This document shows, piece by piece, positions 1 through 7,804 of a DNA stretch of 64,000 nt. The notes under the pieces were generated by a model that saw only the letters and a program-made list of their open reading frames with translations, was not told where the DNA came from and did no database searches. The position numbers were made by a program, and so were the translations under genes. The stretch covers positions 124,001 to 188,000 of the forward strand of contig NZ_JADYUM010000003.1 in the NCBI RefSeq assembly GCF_021531815.1, given 5' to 3'. Positions within the stretch are counted from its first letter, which is position 1; each line of letters starts with the position of its first letter. Origin of the DNA: Pseudoflavonifractor phocaeensis (GTDB lineage Bacteria > Bacillota > Clostridia > Oscillospirales > Oscillospiraceae).

Positions 1-614
1 TTCACGCCGGTCTGGGCGTCGTCGAAGTTGCCCACCACCGAGGCCACACCCACATTGTTTCCCTCCTGGGTGACCATCTGCAGCTCCTGGACCTGGGACA
101 CCCCGTCCTTGGGATAGAACACCAGGATGCGGGTCTTGGGCACGTCTTTAAACCCTTCCAGAGCGCCCTTGCCGGTGTCGCCGGAGGTGGCCACCAGGAT
201 GCACACCGTCTTGAACTCCTCGGTCTTGGCCAGGGAGGCGGTCAGCAGGTGGGGCAGCATCTGGAGCGCCATGTCCTTGAAGGCGCAGGTGGGACCGTGC
301 CACAGCTCCAGGCAGTGGGTGTTCCCGTCCACGGTCCGGACGGGAGCCACGGCGGGCGTGTCAAACTTGGCCGGACCGTAGGCCGCGGCGGCAAAGTCGG
401 TCAGCTCCTTGACGGTGAACTCCTCCAGAAACTGCTTCATGATGTAGACCGCCCGGTGCTGATAGGACATGTCCTTCAGCTCCTCCAGGGCTTTCCCGGG
501 CAGCTTGGGAATATAACAGGGGGTCAGCAGGCCGCCGTCCGCGGCCAGTCCCTGTGTGATCGCCTGGGAAGCGGTGAACCGGGTCCCTGCGTCTCTTGTG
601 CTGATATATTGCAT
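1..614 (-). CDS. thrC: Threonine synthase, N-terminal part (cut by window edge)
   Basis: PLP enzyme that makes threonine from O-phosphohomoserine in the cytoplasm. About 204 codons are visible; the C-terminal half lies beyond the left edge. The ATG at 614 follows GGGGATGATTTC, an acceptable ribosome site. The start MQYISTRD is typical of the short threonine synthases. GPTCAFKDMALQ carries the presumed PLP lysine at residue 113, and VATSGDTGKGA (141-151) is the phosphate-binding loop of the family. A good sigma-A promoter lies at 690-718. No T-box or other amino-acid leader is seen in the roughly 70-nt leader. Confidence 0.95.
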   Translation of the reverse strand, partial: MQYISTRDAGTRFTASQAITQGLAADGGLLTPCYIPKLPGKALEELKDMSYQHRAVYIMKQFLEEFTVKELTDFAAAAYGPAKFDTPAVAPVRTVDGNTHCLELWHGPTCAFKDMALQMLPHLLTASLAKTEEFKTVCILVATSGDTGKGALEGFKDVPKTRILVFYPKDGVSQVQELQMVTQEGNNVGVASVVGNFDDAQTGV

Positions 615-689
615 GAAATCATCCCCATTTTGAGTTATAACAGAAAGCGGCCCGGACCGGGCTGTCCTGTGTACTGTCACTAAAGTTAT

Positions 690-718
690 ATTATGCCAGT
701 TTCCCCGCTCCAGGTCAA
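690..718 (-). promoter_or_regulatory. Sigma-A-type promoter for thrC
   Basis: On the minus strand TTGACC (718-713) and CATAAT (695-690) are separated by 17 bp. Transcription would start near 683, leaving a leader of about 70 nt with a small GC hairpin (AGCCCGGTCCGGGC). The call rests on consensus match only. Confidence 0.6.
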
Positions 719-764
719 GGGATTCCCGGAAAAACGCCCAGAATTGTCAAAAATTCCCCGTTGT

Positions 765-1133
765 TCAAAACGCGTTTTCCGTGCGGCGTACAATGGGCCG
801 CAGGGTGTCCCTCCCCTGTGGAGCATAGACCTCCACCACGTCAAACCGGGGCTGAAGGTTTGTGGGATGCTCCATCAGGTAGAGCTGGGCGGAGGTGCGC
901 AGCTTCTCCTGCTTCCGGCCGTCCACCGCCTCCGCCCCCCGGCCGTAGGCGTCGTTCTTGCGCAGCTTGACCTCCACAAAGCACAGGCAGTCCCCGTCCT
1001 CCGCGATGAGGTCGATCTCCCCGAAGCGGCACCGCCAGTTGGCCGCCAGCAGCACGCATCCCCGCTGCTCCAGCCACTGGGCCGCCAGCGCCTCCCCCCA
1101 GCGGCCCAGGGCTCTGCTCTCCCCGCCGCTCAT
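765..1133 (-). CDS. YraN/UPF0102 family endonuclease-like protein
   Basis: Small protein (122 aa) with the restriction-endonuclease-like fold of the YraN family, often linked to DNA processing but with no settled role. GEIDLIAEDG followed by CFVEVK gives the PD-(D/E)XK-type residues D41, E54 and K56. The N-terminal GRWGEALAAQWL matches the family's first helix. The ATG overlaps the rnhB stop by 4 bp (ATGA), so the pair is translationally coupled. The rnhB-yraN pairing is common in Firmicutes, which supports the call. The 150 bp downstream hold the thrC promoter. Confidence 0.93.
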   Translation of the reverse strand: MSGGESRALGRWGEALAAQWLEQRGCVLLAANWRCRFGEIDLIAEDGDCLCFVEVKLRKNDAYGRGAEAVDGRKQEKLRTSAQLYLMEHPTNLQPRFDVVEVYAPQGRDTLRPIVRRTENAF

Positions 1134-1735
1134 AGGTTCTTTAGAAATGTCCGGCGGTGGATGGGACTGGGACCATATGTACGCAGCAGCTCATAGTGGA
1201 GCTTCGTCCCATAGCCCTTGTGCTGTTCAAAGCGGTACTGGGGATACTGCTCCGCCATTTCCAGCATAAAATGGTCCCGGCTCACCTTGGCCAGGATAGA
1301 GGCCGCCGCGATAGAGGCTGACAAGCTGTCCCCCTTTACAACGCAGCGGTGGGGCACCGTGATGGCGGCGGTCTTTCCGTGGTCCCGGTTGCCGTCGATG
1401 AGAGCGAAGTCCGGGAACTGGGGCAGACCGTCCATGGCCAGCTGCATGGCCTTCATCCGGGCGCTGAGGATGTCAGTCTCGTCGATCTCTTTGGCGCTGA
1501 CCGAGGCCACGCTCCAGTACTGGGCGATCTCCTGAATGATGGGAAACAGCGCCTCCCGCTTCTTCTCCGCCAGCTTTTTGGAGTCGTTCAGGCCGGGGAT
1601 GTCCGCCCCCATGGGCAGAATGACGGCGGCAGCGTATACCGGACCGGCCAGGGGGCCGGCCCCCGCCTCGTCACAGCCGCAGACAAGGGTGTACCCCTCT
1701 GCCAGAGCCTCCCTCTCATATTGCCAGAGATCCAT
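1130..1735 (-). CDS. rnhB: Ribonuclease HII
   Basis: Removes RNA from RNA:DNA hybrids, including single ribonucleotides in DNA. Length (201 aa) is normal. The first catalytic pair is D22-E23 in CGCDEAGAGPLAGPV; later family blocks include ALIDGNRD, KVSRDHF and the C-terminal KGYGTKLHYE and SPIHRRTF. An oddity is that the GRG motif after the first catalytic acids reads G-A-G: the arginine is alanine at residue 26. In well-studied RNases HII this motif contacts the ribonucleotide junction. Start ATG at 1735. It sits downstream of rbgA, 202 bp away, and overlaps yraN by 4 bp. Confidence 0.96.
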   Translation of the reverse strand: MDLWQYEREALAEGYTLVCGCDEAGAGPLAGPVYAAAVILPMGADIPGLNDSKKLAEKKREALFPIIQEIAQYWSVASVSAKEIDETDILSARMKAMQLAMDGLPQFPDFALIDGNRDHGKTAAITVPHRCVVKGDSLSASIAAASILAKVSRDHFMLEMAEQYPQYRFEQHKGYGTKLHYELLRTYGPSPIHRRTFLKNL

Positions 1736-1780
1736 GGTTCATGCTCCTTTCAAGCAGCGCGTTTTCAGCCGTGAATTTTG

Positions 1781-1900
1781 GTAGGGCAAGGGCTCTGCCC
1801 TTGCCTTTCCCCGCCCACCAAACAGCGAAGAGACGGGGAACGGTTCCTTCTCATGGAATGGGCGCGCGCCCGCGGGCGGCCACACGGGGCCGCCCCTACG
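1781..1900. repeat. Intergenic palindromes, including a solo copy of the repeat-family palindrome
   Basis: The 202-bp gap between rbgA and rnhB holds no gene. Positions 1785-1805 form a perfect palindrome, ggcaagggc-tct-gcccttgcc, preceded by AATTTTGGTA. The same palindrome opens the long repeats at 24508, 30804 and 35030 and recurs alone at 7637. A second inverted repeat, GGGCGGCC/GGCCGCCC, lies at 1874-1895. Both could form hairpins in either transcript. No U-tract follows, so they are not obvious terminators. Confidence 0.75.
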
Positions 1901-1937
1901 CAGCCCTATTGTGACCTGTCCATACGGCTTTGTTCGT

Positions 1938-2825
1938 TCACGTTTGATCTGCCTCAGCGGGGGCTTCCAGGGTAAACCGTCCCAGCTTGCCCCCCCGGTA
2001 CTCGTCCAGCAGGACCCGGGCCATGCGTTCCGTGTCGAACTCCCCTCCGGAGATGCGCATGCCCCGCTTCTGGGCGCAGGCCTCCAGGAGGCGGTAGCCG
2101 TAGGCCACGTCGTTTTCCTCCTCCTCCCGCTCCGGGAGGGCGGCCAGCTTATACCCGGCCTTCAGGGCCTCGGGGTAGCGCTGGGACATCAGCGTCATCA
2201 GGTGGCAGCCCAAAGTCTCCACATCCATAATGTCATCCTTCACCGCCCCGGTAAAGGCCAGGTGCATCCCGGTGGTCACGTCCTCGAACTTGGGCCACAG
2301 GATGCCCGGGGTGTCCAGCAGGTCCAGGGACTGGTCCACGTTGACCCATTGCTTGCCCCGGGTGACGCCGGGCCGGTCCCCCGCCAGGGCGGACTTCTTC
2401 CGGGCCACCTTATTGATGAAAGTGGATTTGCCCACGTTGGGCACCCCCACCACCATGGCCCGCACAGGCCGGCCCACCTGGCCCTTCTCCCGCCAGCGGG
2501 CGATCTGCTCCTTCAGCGCCTCCTGGATCAGAGGAGAAAACTGGTTCACGCCCTTCCCCGTCTTGGCGTCGGTCTCCAGCACCGCGTGGCCCTGGGCTTT
2601 GAAGAAAGCGGCCCAGCGGCGGTTCATGGCCGGGTCGGCCTGGTCCGCCCGGTTGAGGACGATGAGCCGGGGCTTTCCGGCGCAGATGGCGTCGATGTCC
2701 GGATTTCGACTGGACACCGGAATGCGGGCGTCGATGATCTCCACCACCATATCCACGTTTTTCAGGTCCGCCTCGATCTGCCGGCGGGTCTTGGTCATAT
2801 GACCGGGGTACCACTGAATGTTCAC
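1938..2825 (-). CDS. rbgA: Ribosome biogenesis GTPase RbgA/YlqF
   Basis: Circularly permuted GTPase needed for late 50S subunit assembly. The G-motifs run in permuted order: G4 NRAD at 58-61, G1 GVPNVGKST at 127-135, G3 DTPG at 171-174. The start MNIQWYPGHMTK is the family hallmark. The start codon is GTG at 2825, preceded by AGGGGG at 7 nt. Its position just downstream of rplS and upstream of rnhB is conserved in Firmicutes. Length (295 aa) is normal. Confidence 0.97.
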   Translation of the reverse strand: MNIQWYPGHMTKTRRQIEADLKNVDMVVEIIDARIPVSSRNPDIDAICAGKPRLIVLNRADQADPAMNRRWAAFFKAQGHAVLETDAKTGKGVNQFSPLIQEALKEQIARWREKGQVGRPVRAMVVGVPNVGKSTFINKVARKKSALAGDRPGVTRGKQWVNVDQSLDLLDTPGILWPKFEDVTTGMHLAFTGAVKDDIMDVETLGCHLMTLMSQRYPEALKAGYKLAALPEREEEENDVAYGYRLLEACAQKRGMRISGGEFDTERMARVLLDEYRGGKLGRFTLEAPAEADQT

Positions 2826-2934
2826 GGGAGTTCCCCCTTTTCCTACCTATTTAAAATGTTATCCCTTGCTCCCGCTGTCAGGCGGGCATCCTTCCGGGAC
2901 CGTCTCCATTTTGTTCCGGTGCGCCGGGAAAGAT

Positions 2935-2967
2935 ACAAAAAAGGAGCGGCTCAAACCGCTCCTTTCT
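2935..2967 (-). terminator. Intrinsic terminator after rplS
   Basis: On the minus strand AAAGGAGCGG-TTTGAG-CCGCTCCTTTTTTG forms a 9-10 bp GC-rich stem followed by a U-tract, placed just after the rplS stop. rbgA therefore probably depends on read-through or on its own weak promoter in 2826-2934. Confidence 0.85.
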
Positions 2968-2974
2968 TGATGGA

Positions 2975-3316
2975 TTACAGGGCCTCTTTGACCTTGGCAG
3001 CCTTGCCCACGCGGTCGCGCAGGTAGTACAGCTTGGCGCGGCGGACCTTGCCGTGACGCACCAGCTCGATCTTGTCGATGGAAGGAGCGTGAACGGGGAA
3101 CACCTTCTCCACGCCGACGCCGTAGGAGACGCGGCGAATGGTGAAGGTCTCCTCAATGCCGCCGTGCTTCTTGGCGATCACAGTGCCCTCAAAGACCTGG
3201 ATACGCTCACGGTTGCCTTCCTTGACCTTCAGGTGCACCCGAACAGTGTCGCCCACCTCAACAACGGGGGGCTCCGCCTTCTTGTACTTCTCGGTAAAAG
3301 CCTGCATCAGATCCAT
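2975..3316 (-). CDS. rplS: 50S ribosomal protein L19
   Basis: Ribosomal protein at the 30S-50S interface. The 113 residues match L19 in full: [71 protein letters not shown] at 3316 follows AGGAGG. It has its own promoter (3416-3444), a roughly 90-nt leader and its own terminator, so it behaves as a single-gene unit. Confidence 0.99.
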   Translation of the reverse strand: MDLMQAFTEKYKKAEPPVVEVGDTVRVHLKVKEGNRERIQVFEGTVIAKKHGGIEETFTIRRVSYGVGVEKVFPVHAPSIDKIELVRHGKVRRAKLYYLRDRVGKAAKVKEAL

Positions 3317-3408
3317 TTTCTTTTCCTCCTGTTATATAGGCGTTCATGCGGCAATGGCGCCTTTCACCCCTGTGAAAGGACTGGCGCAGAGGACCGCCCG
3401 TTTTCAGA
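3317..3408 (-). promoter_or_regulatory. Structured leader of rplS (candidate L19 leader)
   Basis: About 90 nt between the predicted start site and the rplS start. It contains TTTCAGTCTGAAA and a longer arm around GGCGGTCC...CTTTCACAGGGGTGAAAGG before AGGAGG. Autoregulatory L19 leaders are known upstream of rplS in Firmicutes. I infer that possibility from position and visible hairpins, not from a recognised consensus. Confidence 0.35.
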
Positions 3409-3415
3409 CTGAAAT

Positions 3416-3444
3416 AGTTTACCACAGGGAGTTGAAAAAGGCAA
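3416..3444 (-). promoter_or_regulatory. Sigma-A-type promoter for rplS
   Basis: Minus strand TTGCCT (3444-3439), 17-bp spacer, TAAACT (3421-3416). It lies in an AT-rich patch right after the end of the 548-aa membrane protein gene. Confidence 0.6.
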
Positions 3445-3479
3445 GGATTATTTTAGAATCTTTTTGGAAATTTTCAAAA

Positions 3480-5126
3480 TCAGGCAGGCAGAAAACGGCC
3501 TACGCCCTGCTCCTCCCGGATGATGCCCAACGTTTGCCCCTGTCCGTCCGTCACCCGCAGTTCTTCCGTTTCTTCCTCCAGATAGATCCGGCACAGTGCG
3601 CCGTCCCGGTAGTAATAGAGGACGTCGAAGCCCCGAGGGTCGTTGACCGCCGCGTTCCATTGGCGGTAGATGGGATCGGTGGGCAGAGGCGTCACCGAAG
3701 GCAGGCCCTCTCCCCCATTCAAGCAGACCAGCAACCCGGTAAATGCCCAGCTGCTTTCTGTACAGCCGTGGATGTGCTCATGCCAGCGGAAATTCTGTTC
3801 CGGCAGGAAAGAGGCCTCCATACCCAACACCCCTACCCGAAGGTCCTTCCGGCCTTCGGCCGTTGGAAAGTCCCGGTCCAGGACCGCCAGCACCGCCCGT
3901 GCCGCCTGCTGGTCCGCCTCCCAGGTGTCCCGGTAGTCCCGGATCTCCGAGGTGCCAGCCACACAGAAGGTCAGCGCCAGTACCGCGGAAAATGCCGCTG
4001 GGCCGGCTTTTTTCCCGGGCAGGCTCCTCCACAGGAGGGACACCAGTGTGTCCGCCGCCAGGGCCAGCCCCAGGAAGGAGGTCACCGCCCCCCGGCAGGA
4101 GAACCAGGGGTTGGCCAGGATCAGGAAAATACTCAGAGGGGCCGCCGCCAACAGCAGCCCTGTCAGAAGGGCCAGGGCGGTCCGGTGGTGTTCCTCCCCC
4201 TTCTCCCGCCGGACAGCCAGCCAGCCGTACAGCAGGCACAGGGCGGCGGCCAACACCGTCCACAAAGCCATCCGCTCCCGGGCGATCAGCACCAGACCCC
4301 GAAGGAAGCCCCGGGACAGGGTGGCCCAACCGCCCGGACCGAACACCTGCCTGATCTGCCCCAGGATATTGGGAAGAAAATCGCTCCAATAGCCCGGAGC
4401 GTTGGGCAGGAACAGCTGGCCCCGGCTCCCGTAGACGCCGCCGTTGGACAGCGCCCCAGTGACGGCAAAGTAGATCCCCACCGCCGGAAAGGACCAGAAG
4501 GCCAGCAGCCCCCGCTTCCAGCGCCGCCGTCCCTCCAGCAGCGCCATACCCAGCACCAGAGTCATGGCCAACACTGCCGACTGCTCATAAAACCCGAAGG
4601 GCAAAAGCATCAGCCCCGGAAAGGCCAAGGCCCATCCCGGCTTTCCGGTATCCAGCCAAGCTCCGAAGGCCAGTCCCGCCAGACAGGCGAAAAACAGGCC
4701 GCATATGATCCGGGTGGAGGCGGATATCCAATAGGTCCCCTCCACCCCCAGAGGGAACAGGGCCATGACCACAGGGAATACCGGACCCAGGGAAAAGTAC
4801 CGGCCCAACAGCTTCTCCCCCATCCAGATGTCCGCCACATACAGGAGAGACATCAGGGCCACGCCCAGGATCATCCGGTCAAAAAGGGGTGACCAGAGAT
4901 AGTAGTCCGCCATCCCTGCCAGAGGCCGGGAGGCCAGCACTCCAACCACCGCTTGGAGCTGTGAAAAGGTGAACCCGGCGGCGTAGTTATGGCATTGGAT
5001 GTAATCGTCCAGTTGGGGCCAATATGCCAGTCCGGCGGCGCAATTCCGGACCATGACCAGGGCCAGCAGCACCCCGTAACGAACAAACTCCCTCCGCTGC
5101 CGGCTCAAACTGTCACACGCCCTCAT
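3480..5126 (-). CDS. Polytopic membrane protein, possible GT-C-type glycosyltransferase
   Basis: Not firmly recognised. 548 aa: a membrane-spanning block of about ten hydrophobic segments (residues 15-400), then a soluble C-terminal domain of about 140 aa. A short first extracytoplasmic loop carries PQLDDYIQ; an acidic pair in that loop is typical of GT-C glycosyltransferases such as the O-antigen and teichoic-acid glucosylating enzymes, so this is the best guess. It overlaps the 3' end of the Nif3-family gene by 14 bp and is thus probably the last gene of a trmK-nif3 operon. The start ATG at 5126 has GAGG only 3 nt upstream, so the exact start is uncertain. Confidence 0.7.
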   Translation of the reverse strand: MRACDSLSRQRREFVRYGVLLALVMVRNCAAGLAYWPQLDDYIQCHNYAAGFTFSQLQAVVGVLASRPLAGMADYYLWSPLFDRMILGVALMSLLYVADIWMGEKLLGRYFSLGPVFPVVMALFPLGVEGTYWISASTRIICGLFFACLAGLAFGAWLDTGKPGWALAFPGLMLLPFGFYEQSAVLAMTLVLGMALLEGRRRWKRGLLAFWSFPAVGIYFAVTGALSNGGVYGSRGQLFLPNAPGYWSDFLPNILGQIRQVFGPGGWATLSRGFLRGLVLIARERMALWTVLAAALCLLYGWLAVRREKGEEHHRTALALLTGLLLAAAPLSIFLILANPWFSCRGAVTSFLGLALAADTLVSLLWRSLPGKKAGPAAFSAVLALTFCVAGTSEIRDYRDTWEADQQAARAVLAVLDRDFPTAEGRKDLRVGVLGMEASFLPEQNFRWHEHIHGCTESSWAFTGLLVCLNGGEGLPSVTPLPTDPIYRQWNAAVNDPRGFDVLYYYRDGALCRIYLEEETEELRVTDGQGQTLGIIREEQGVGRFLPA

Positions 5127-5910
5127 AGACCTCTTTATGCCGCTGGGAGAGCAGCACCTCCACCTCCGGGAATTTCCGGGCCAACTGCTGGGCCAGAGGA
5201 GCGCACGCCACGTTTTCCGTGGCGTAGTGGCCCGCGTCCATCAACGTGATCCCCAGGGCCTTGGCCTCCAGATACTGGTCATATTTCACGTCGGCGGTGA
5301 CGAAGGTGTCGCAGCCCGCGGCCAAAGCGTCGGCCAGCATGGAGCCGCAGGAGCCGCCCCCCACCGCCACTGTTTGGACCGGACGTCCGCCGCCGGCAAA
5401 GCGGACCGAGGCCGCCCCCAGCTTCTCCTTTACAAAAGCGGCGTACTCCCCCGCCGTCAGGCCGGGCCGGTGGGCGATTCCCACCCGGCCGATGCCGTAG
5501 GGCCTGCCCTGGCCGTCCACCCCATCCTGGTGGAGTTGACCCACCTCCGTCAGCTCCAGGGCGGCGGCCAGACAATCGTTGACGCCGCCCTGGGCAGCGT
5601 CCAGATTGGTGTGGGCACAGATGGCGGCGATCCTCTGTTCCGCCAGCCCCAGCAGGACCCGCCCGGTCACCGTCTCGTCGGTGACAGACCGGGCCGGGTG
5701 GAAGATCACCGGGTGGTGGGACACGATGAGCTGGCAGCCCAGCTCCGCCGCCTCCTCCGCCACTTCTTCCGTGATGTCCAGGGCTACCAGGAGGCGCTCC
5801 ACCTGGACCGCTCCACGGCCCACCAAAAAGCCCGCGTTGTCAAAGTCCATCTGGGTGGCAAAGGGGGCCAATTGGTCCAAGAACCCGTATATTTCCTTCA
5901 CCGCTGCCAT
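5113..5910 (-). CDS. Nif3-like dinuclear metal centre protein
   Basis: Member of the Nif3/YqfO (DUF34) family, a ring-forming protein with two bound metals; its biochemical role is unsettled (GTP cyclohydrolase-like and metal-handling roles have been proposed). I start it at the ATG at 5910 (MAAVKEIYGFLDQLAP), which has AAGGAG upstream. A longer frame opening at 6090 begins with low-complexity residues overlapping trmK and is not credible. Metal ligands: SHHPVIFHP (H65, H66), AHTNLDAA (H100, D104), and DAGHYATEN near the C-terminus. The 265-aa form lacks the extra middle domain seen in longer homologues. It overlaps trmK by 13 bp, the usual gene pair in Firmicutes. Confidence 0.95.
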   Translation of the reverse strand: MAAVKEIYGFLDQLAPFATQMDFDNAGFLVGRGAVQVERLLVALDITEEVAEEAAELGCQLIVSHHPVIFHPARSVTDETVTGRVLLGLAEQRIAAICAHTNLDAAQGGVNDCLAAALELTEVGQLHQDGVDGQGRPYGIGRVGIAHRPGLTAGEYAAFVKEKLGAASVRFAGGGRPVQTVAVGGGSCGSMLADALAAGCDTFVTADVKYDQYLEAKALGITLMDAGHYATENVACAPLAQQLARKFPEVEVLLSQRHKEVYEGV

Positions 5911-6605
5911 GTTTCCCACTCCTTTTTCATCTCCAGCAGGCCGCTCCGAACCTGCTCCAGCTCCCGCCGCCGCTGGGGCGCGCTCTCCTGCCGGGACTGG
6001 GACAGCCCTGCCAGGGCCCGCTCCGTCTTGCCCAGCCAGAGGTCCAGCCACTCGCCCCGGAGCGGGGCGGCGCTGTTCCGGCCAGCCCACAGCTCCGCCG
6101 GAGTTAGAGGGGCCATCTCCCCCGCTCTTACCAAGAGCGCGGTATAAAGGGTTTCTCCTTCCCGGCTCAATTCCTCTTGGACGATCTCATACCCGTTTTG
6201 ACTCAGCCACAGACGCAGGTCGGATATGGAGGACATAGGCTGGAGCACCAGGGTCATGTCCCGTTCCCGGGTCCAGGGAGCCGCAGACAGGATGGAGGCG
6301 ATGGTCTCGCCCCCCATCCCCGCAATGGCCACAGCCCCGACCTCCTCCGGGCCGATGCCCTTCAGGCCGTCGCACAGCCGGAAGGCGATCCGGCCGTTCA
6401 ACCCGTACGCCCGTACGGTGGTTTTGGCCCGGCTCAGGGGGCCGGGCCGGAGATCGGCGGCGATGGCCGAGGGGATCTTCCCCTCCAGGACCAGAGCGGC
6501 GGGCAGGTAGGCGTGGTCGGTGCCCACGTCGGCCAGCCGTACTCCTTCCGGGATCAGATCGGCCACCATCCGCAGCCGGGGCGTCAGTTCCAGTTTCTTC
6601 GCCAT
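5898..6605 (-). CDS. trmK: tRNA (adenine(22)-N1)-methyltransferase TrmK
   Basis: SAM-dependent enzyme that methylates A22 in tRNA. Residues 1-30 (LTPRLRMVADLIPEG, then LADVGTDHAYLP) give the SAM-binding motif I of the family. GVGAVAIAGMGGETI-like sequence follows around residue 95, and VLQPMSSISDLRLWL is the catalytic-domain end. A C-terminal coiled region rich in R/E/L follows, as in B. subtilis YqfN. Length 235 aa. It lies directly upstream of the Nif3 gene and 9 bp downstream of a flavin reductase-like gene. Confidence 0.94.
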   Translation of the reverse strand: MAKKLELTPRLRMVADLIPEGVRLADVGTDHAYLPAALVLEGKIPSAIAADLRPGPLSRAKTTVRAYGLNGRIAFRLCDGLKGIGPEEVGAVAIAGMGGETIASILSAAPWTRERDMTLVLQPMSSISDLRLWLSQNGYEIVQEELSREGETLYTALLVRAGEMAPLTPAELWAGRNSAAPLRGEWLDLWLGKTERALAGLSQSRQESAPQRRRELEQVRSGLLEMKKEWETWQR

Positions 6606-6614
6606 ACCGGCTCC

Positions 6615-7205
6615 TCACATGGAGTGTCCCACGGTGATGTACAGGGCGTGGGCAAAGTCCCGGACGTCAAACTCGGTCTTTTCGTCCATGAATTCCTCTT
6701 TTTTCCCGGTGTCCCGGCGGCAGTACATCCCCAGATAGTCCATCTCGCCGTGCTTGCACCAGCGCTTCAGCGCCTCCTCCCACAGGTCCGCCCCGTATTC
6801 GGGCTTATACCCGCAGGTGGTGATGGAGGCGACCTGCTTCATCCAGTAGGCGGAGGGCTGTTTCTCCGCCCCGTAATACTTGCAGCCGGCGTAGATCAGC
6901 CGGTCCATGACCGCCTTCATGGGCGGCGTACAGAACCAGGAGTAGATGGGGGTCGCCAGCACCAGTACATCGCTGGTTTGGATGGAGTCGAACACCGGCT
7001 GGAACTCGTCCTTCTGGACGCAGCCCAGGCAGTCCTTGGCGTTCTGGCAAGCTTTGCAACCCCGGCAGGGCTTGATATCCCGCTCGTAGAGCCAGATCAC
7101 ATCCTGCTCAATGCCCATCTCCTGGTTTTCCTCCACAAAGGGCCGCAGCAGCGCCGCGGTGTTGCCGTCACGGTTGGGGCTGCCCATCAAAATCGTATAT
7201 TTCAT
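6615..7205 (-). CDS. Flavodoxin-fold NAD(P)H-dependent FMN reductase family protein
   Basis: 196 aa, flavodoxin-like fold. The N-terminal MKYTILMGSPNRDGNT is the FMN phosphate-binding loop of the iron-sulfur flavoprotein / FMN reductase group. PCRGCKACQNAKDCLGC has the cysteine spacing of members that carry a 4Fe-4S or redox-active cluster. VLVLATPIYSWFCTPPMK is the conserved FMN-ring loop. Substrate unknown; a role in low-potential electron transfer is inferred. It lies between a DUF1858 redox-disulfide gene (69 bp and a terminator upstream) and trmK. Confidence 0.85.
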   Translation of the reverse strand: MKYTILMGSPNRDGNTAALLRPFVEENQEMGIEQDVIWLYERDIKPCRGCKACQNAKDCLGCVQKDEFQPVFDSIQTSDVLVLATPIYSWFCTPPMKAVMDRLIYAGCKYYGAEKQPSAYWMKQVASITTCGYKPEYGADLWEEALKRWCKHGEMDYLGMYCRRDTGKKEEFMDEKTEFDVRDFAHALYITVGHSM

Positions 7206-7230
7206 CTCGTGTTCCTCCCTGCGTCTTTTT

Positions 7231-7266
7231 CAAAAAAACAGGGGCGGATCTCTCCGCCCCTGTCTT
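7231..7266 (-). terminator. Intrinsic terminator after the DUF1858 gene
   Basis: Minus strand ACAGGGGCGGA-GAGA-TCCGCCCCTGT followed by TTTTTTG: an 11-bp stem with a U-tract, immediately after the stop at 7275. It separates this gene from the flavodoxin-fold gene downstream. Confidence 0.9.
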
Positions 7267-7274
7267 TGTTTGGC

Positions 7275-7478
7275 TTACTCTCCAGCGGCGATCATTTCAT
7301 TGACCTTCGCCAGCAGGTCGTTCACGTCCACGCCGTGGACCATGCAGGCCTGCTCCACGGTCTCGCCCCGGGAGGCGGGGCAGCCCAGGCAGTGCATGCC
7401 GATGCCCATGAACAGGGGGGCGGTCTGAGGAGCGATGGTCAGAATATCACCGATGATGGTGTCCTTGGTAATGGTCAT
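7275..7478 (-). CDS. DUF1858 (redox-disulfide) small protein
   Basis: 67 aa. Matches the DUF1858 'hybrid-cluster-associated redox disulfide' domain: TIIGDILTIAPQTAPLFMGIG followed by CLGCPAS, where the C-x-x-C pair at about 30-33 is the likely redox or metal site. Partner unknown. It has its own terminator and an AT-rich upstream stretch that may contain its promoter, so it is probably monocistronic. Confidence 0.85.
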   Translation of the reverse strand: MTITKDTIIGDILTIAPQTAPLFMGIGMHCLGCPASRGETVEQACMVHGVDVNDLLAKVNEMIAAGE

Positions 7479-7636
7479 AACAGAATTCCTCCGTTTTTCT
7501 TTGGGATAACGATAGTATATCCTAAGCTGTCGGAATTTGCAACGGCGTTTTCAATATTTTTCACGGACTCAGTCCTCCTCCGGGGCCCATCGGGACCGCA
7601 CAGTATGAAGCACTCAAAATCAAGTCATCCGCGAAA

Positions 7637-7657
7637 GGCAAGGGCAGAGCCCTTGCC
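7637..7657. repeat. Solo copy of the repeat-family palindrome
   Basis: Perfect palindrome ggcaagggc-aga-gcccttgcc, followed by CTACAATAATTTTG. In inverted orientation this is the same palindrome plus AAAATT flank as at 1785 and in the long repeats. It lies in the 326-bp gap 7479-7804, which otherwise contains only the terminator at 7760. Confidence 0.8.
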
Positions 7658-7759
7658 CTACAATAATTTTGACCCATATTTTCCGGACATGGGGGCCACC
7701 AACTGCGGCTGAAAACTGCGCGACCCTACGTTGCAGCCGTGAAAACTGCCCCGAATGCA

Positions 7760-7792
7760 GAAAAAGGACGCCCGGTTGGGCGCCCTTTTTTC
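7760..7792 (-). terminator. Intrinsic terminator after the zinc-ribbon gene
   Basis: Minus strand AAAAAAGGGCGCCC-AACC-GGGCGTCCTTTTTC: an 8-bp stem flanked by A- and U-tracts, 13 bp after the stop at 7805. The symmetric tracts would let it act on both strands. Confidence 0.85.
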
Positions 7793-7804
7793 CTGGCTTA
7801 TTAA

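Noticed and set aside
1911-3026. Long plus-strand open frame (371 codons) over rbgA
   Set aside because: It is a mirror frame of the GC-rich rbgA gene: low-complexity H/G/P/L product, no ribosome site, no family. Many similar shadows occur over polC, glmM, ruvB and the fab genes.
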